Of a stretch of 64,000 nucleotides of DNA, positions 61,316 through 64,000 are shown piece after piece. Below the pieces are notes generated by a model that saw only the letters and a list, made by a program, of their open reading frames with translations, ran no database searches and was not told where the DNA came from. Source of the DNA: Muribaculaceae bacterium Isolate-110 (HZI) (GTDB lineage Bacteria > Bacteroidota > Bacteroidia > Bacteroidales > Muribaculaceae); contig RIBL01000003.1 of the NCBI GenBank assembly GCA_003762875.1, forward strand, positions 186,001 through 250,000. Direction: 5' to 3'. Position numbers and translations under genes: made by a program. How positions within the stretch are numbered: position 1 is the stretch's first letter; every line of letters starts with the position of its first letter.

Positions 61316-61345
61316 GCCCCGCGGATTGTTGCCATACCGCGGGGC
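61316..61345 (-). terminator. GC-rich hairpin after the LruC gene
   Basis: GCCCCGCGG (61316-61324) pairs with CCGCGGGGC (61337-61345), 9 bp. On the minus strand it follows the stop at 61434 and is succeeded by TTTC. Confidence 0.6.
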
Positions 61346-61433
61346 CTGGATGTCGCTTTTAAAGGATGCGACTTCTATATCGGCCGGTCACCGGCTCAGG
61401 ATATAGGTAAGGAATATAATTATTTGGAAACTG

Positions 61434-64000
61434 TCAGTCATGGATGGGACGCCAGGTGTGCAGCACTACGTTAGAGGCATTGGCTCCGTCGCGGGTTTCC
61501 CACCATTTTTCATACCATGGGATAAAGCCGCCATATACTCCGTCAATGCTTTGTGTCTCGCGGGGCCACAGCCAGGCTCTCGGAGCGAGGAACATCTGCG
61601 GAGTCTGTGTGCCTTTGTCGGGGTCGGGGGCCGTTATGGCTGAGGTCTTGCCGTCGGGCTGATGGACGATAACTCTGAAGCCGCCCATGTTGCCCTCCGC
61701 GCCGGGTAGCTCAGCCTTGTCGGTGAGGGTGAACTCTTCGGGTACATTTATGGTCACATACTTGCCGGCTCCGCCCCATGCGAAGGCATTGATAGGTGTC
61801 GAGTGGCTGTTGTCGGGATTCCACCATCTGTGAATCTCTCCGTCGCTGCCTTCGGGCTTAAGTGTATAGTAGCCGTCGGAGTCGGGGCTGTCGGTCGAGC
61901 CTGTCATTGGATATTTTGACTGGATGAACACCGGAAGCGTGCCGCCGGCTGCGAGAGCTGTCACACGTGCGGTAGTCTCGCCGGCTACATGGCTTATGCC
62001 GAACACCACGTCGTTGAAGTCAAAGTCGAGGCTACCGCCAAGGTCTTCACAGGCTATGATCCAGCCCTGCGCCGCCGGTTTATCATCGGGCTTCAGTTCC
62101 TCGAGATCATCGACAAAGCGACCGTTGACTCTCAGCAGCATGTCGTTCATGTCATGGTCGCTGCCGTTGAGCCCGTTTTCGGTCTCGGCATATCCGTCCT
62201 CGACGCCCATGATTGTCTCGCCGTTCCACTGATAAGCCACAAAGGGTGTCCAGGGTTCGGGCGAGCCTCCGCCGGTGATCATCTCTGAATCAAATTGTCC
62301 GCCGATGGCATGGTGGGAGTGGCCGTGGTTCATGGTGTTGCCCATATATTTATTCATGAGTGGCACGGAGAACTGTATGCGGCGGTTGTCAATCTTCATG
62401 GATGTATCCAGGCCTTTCTCAAAGATATATTGGCCGCTTGTGATGACAAAGAACGCTATGTGTGTGCCAAGAGGAAATTTGTAACTTCCCGTGGCTTCGG
62501 GCTTCAGCTCGTTGTGGCTGTCAAACTGGTCGGGAGCGTAATACACCAGGCGATATTTTGCCGAACGGAATTCCGCTATGTTGTCTGTATCGTCGGGATT
62601 CAGTTCCGCATATGTTACATAGTCGGCAAATCGCTTGCACATATTCCAGTCCCAGGTATTGTTTTTGCCCTCCTCGTGACCTTGTCCCGGGCCGATAATG
62701 CCGAGAGCGTCACCATTGGACGCAGTGCCGGCCACAAGGCCGTTGGAGAGTCGGTCCCAATCGGTGTATCCTTCTCTGGGATTAGTCGACATCAGGTTGG
62801 AGAAGGGGCACGCGTCATACATAAGTATGAACTTGGGCTTCTTGAGCAGCAAGGCTATACGCTGCTCTTCGGGAAGGTTGGCCTCGGCATCGGTGTAATA
62901 GAAATAACCGAACGAGTTATAGTAACTGGTGCTGCCAAACAGGTAGTCGATGGATACCTCCGACATGTCCTCGGCTACTATGAAGTCCATTCGGTCGTCG
63001 ATATGCAGTCTGTCACGATATTTCTCAAGGTTGCACTGTCCGTCGCTCTTGTTGATTTCTTCCCGGAACACACCGGTGCTGCCCACAAACGGCACGAGGT
63101 CTCCGGCTGAGTAGGCCTGAGCCTCGCTTGTATTCTCGGGCTTGAGATAGTTGTGACGATAACCCTCAAAATCGGTTACAGGACTTTCGGCGAGTCCGTA
63201 TAGCTTGAAGATGTTGTTGATGTATGCGACATTGTTGGTTGCACCTTTGAACCGCAGGCTGTAGATGGTATAATTTATACCCTGTATGCGTATTAGGTTG
63301 CCCTTGAGGTTGTTGATGCCTCTGGCTGTGATTTCGACAACCCTTTTTTTACCGCCGGTAGGCTCGAGGATAAGTCCGTCCGCGCCTGTAAACTGATAAC
63401 CTGTCCAGTTGTGGTCCGACCACTTCATTTGTGACTTGACATCGGTCTCGAGGTCGGCGGGTGTGGAATATGTCAGCTCAAAGACAGCGGAGTTGCTCAC
63501 CATGTCGGCTGGCAGACCTCCGTCGATGTGTGCGTTGACGTTCCATTCCGTCCCGAATGTGTATCCGTTTTCAGTATTGATTTCTGGATTGCCGGCTCCG
63601 TCGGCACCCTCCTTGACTGTCAGCGGGGAGTATTCTTTATATTTGACATTGACATCTTTGATGCCAAGCGGATTGCCGTCATTGGTGATGAATTTGCCCC
63701 AGAAGTCAGAGTTGTGGTCACGGTCGACGGGCACGGAGCCAAGACCGCGGTTCTCGCCTATGTTCCAGGCATATACCGGAGCGGATGAGGCTTCGGTGCG
63801 TGAGCCGCGTGAGCCTATTGCCATGCAGCCGTTGTTGATCGGGGTGTATTGGGCATAGATGGCCTTGCCCTTGTCATCGAGTATCTGCACGTAGGCTTTT
63901 TTGAGACCCTGTGGATAGTCAAATTCTATCGATGAGGCCAAGCCTGCTTCATATGAGGCTACAACGGCACAGGCCGGATTGCCCGGCCAGGAAGTATAGA
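61434..64000 (-). CDS. LruC domain-containing surface protein, partial at the window edge
   Basis: Reading continues in frame to base 64000 (SWPGNPACAVVASYEAGLASS...), so the N-terminus lies outside. At least 850 residues are visible. From about 510 there are DUF4114-like stretches (VEDGYAETENGLNGSDHDMNDMLLRVNG) and the LruC/DUF4842 signature GGSLDFDFNDVVFGISHV, with the C-terminal half ending WLWPRETQSIDGVYGGFIPWYEKWW. LruC proteins are large, secreted, usually metal-binding surface proteins; the repeated acidic DxDxND motifs suggest calcium. Function unknown. Part of the window's outer-surface repertoire. Confidence 0.8.
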   Translation of the reverse strand, partial: YTSWPGNPACAVVASYEAGLASSIEFDYPQGLKKAYVQILDDKGKAIYAQYTPINNGCMAIGSRGSRTEASSAPVYAWNIGENRGLGSVPVDRDHNSDFWGKFITNDGNPLGIKDVNVKYKEYSPLTVKEGADGAGNPEINTENGYTFGTEWNVNAHIDGGLPADMVSNSAVFELTYSTPADLETDVKSQMKWSDHNWTGYQFTGADGLILEPTGGKKRVVEITARGINNLKGNLIRIQGINYTIYSLRFKGATNNVAYINNIFKLYGLAESPVTDFEGYRHNYLKPENTSEAQAYSAGDLVPFVGSTGVFREEINKSDGQCNLEKYRDRLHIDDRMDFIVAEDMSEVSIDYLFGSTSYYNSFGYFYYTDAEANLPEEQRIALLLKKPKFILMYDACPFSNLMSTNPREGYTDWDRLSNGLVAGTASNGDALGIIGPGQGHEEGKNNTWDWNMCKRFADYVTYAELNPDDTDNIAEFRSAKYRLVYYAPDQFDSHNELKPEATGSYKFPLGTHIAFFVITSGQYIFEKGLDTSMKIDNRRIQFSVPLMNKYMGNTMNHGHSHHAIGGQFDSEMITGGGSPEPWTPFVAYQWNGETIMGVEDGYAETENGLNGSDHDMNDMLLRVNGRFVDDLEELKPDDKPAAQGWIIACEDLGGSLDFDFNDVVFGISHVAGETTARVTALAAGGTLPVFIQSKYPMTGSTDSPDSDGYYTLKPEGSDGEIHRWWNPDNSHSTPINAFAWGGAGKYVTINVPEEFTLTDKAELPGAEGNMGGFRVIVHQPDGKTSAITAPDPDKGTQTPQMFLAPRAWLWPRETQSIDGVYGGFIPWYEKWWETRDGANASNVVLHTWRPIHD

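Noticed and set aside
1-64000. tRNA or rRNA genes
   Set aside because: I saw no cloverleaf or rRNA sequence in any gap while reading; a tRNAscan run would be needed to exclude it fully.

Overview
This window comes from a Bacteroidales genome, most likely of the Muribaculaceae type (inferred from content, not from a database search). The reasons are the Bacteroidetes order of the division/cell-wall cluster, SusC/SusD-type transport genes, small families largely confined to this phylum (DUF4491, DUF3078, DUF2795, DUF4843, PKD-like lipoproteins, LruC), C-terminal modules of the type IX secretion kind, few Shine-Dalgarno sites, and many promoters matching the Bacteroidetes TTTG-N19-TAnnTTTG pattern. 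I found no tRNA, rRNA or CRISPR array.

Layout. 1-3.5 kb: the 3' part of leuS and a convergent secreted Ig-like protein. 3.6-3.9 kb: a region with no convincing gene that has a minus-strand promoter box, interlocking long stems and an intrinsic terminator, so a candidate structured RNA or attenuator leader. 4.0-5.6 kb: a MntA/HepT toxin-antitoxin pair, then an IS200/RAYT-like transposase between two inverted clusters of palindromes. 5.6-13.3 kb: small membrane and secreted proteins, a DUF3078 protein, a DEAD-box helicase, an AI-2E-family exporter and dnaX. 13.5-19.9 kb: a large Ig-like secreted protein, purN, guanine deaminase and a flavodiiron protein, with modular long-hairpin repeats between them. 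20.1-21.1 kb: a decayed secreted-protein gene and a DUF2795 protein.

21.2-37.3 kb: an unbroken minus-strand dcw cluster read rsmH, ftsL, ftsI, murE, mraY, murD, ftsW, murG, murC, ftsQ, ftsA, ftsZ. It makes the lipid-linked peptidoglycan precursor and the divisome. A four-helix-bundle (S23-type) gene flanked by inverted repeats sits between ftsQ and ftsA. mraZ is not at the head of the cluster.

38-48.9 kb: a plus-strand outer-membrane uptake locus (SusC, SusD, DUF4843 lipoprotein, PKD-like lipoprotein, TlpA-like thioredoxin, secreted protein, secreted alpha/beta hydrolase) without an obvious carbohydrate-active enzyme; a G9 tract lies beside its promoter. 49-56.4 kb: msrAB, aspartate 4-decarboxylase, a fucosyltransferase-like protein with an almost leaderless transcript, rdgB, a PorZ-like propeller protein and a conserved hypothetical. 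56.5-64 kb: two FKBP-type prolyl isomerases, a DUF3843-like protein, a glycoside-hydrolase-like protein that seems to lack its middle, and an LruC protein running off the window edge.

The most unusual non-coding signals are the structured region at 3.6-3.9 kb, the family of modular nested palindromes placed at gene ends (two reach into coding sequence, two appear to donate promoter -33 boxes), the transposase with mirror-image palindrome clusters, and the S23-like cassette inside the dcw cluster.
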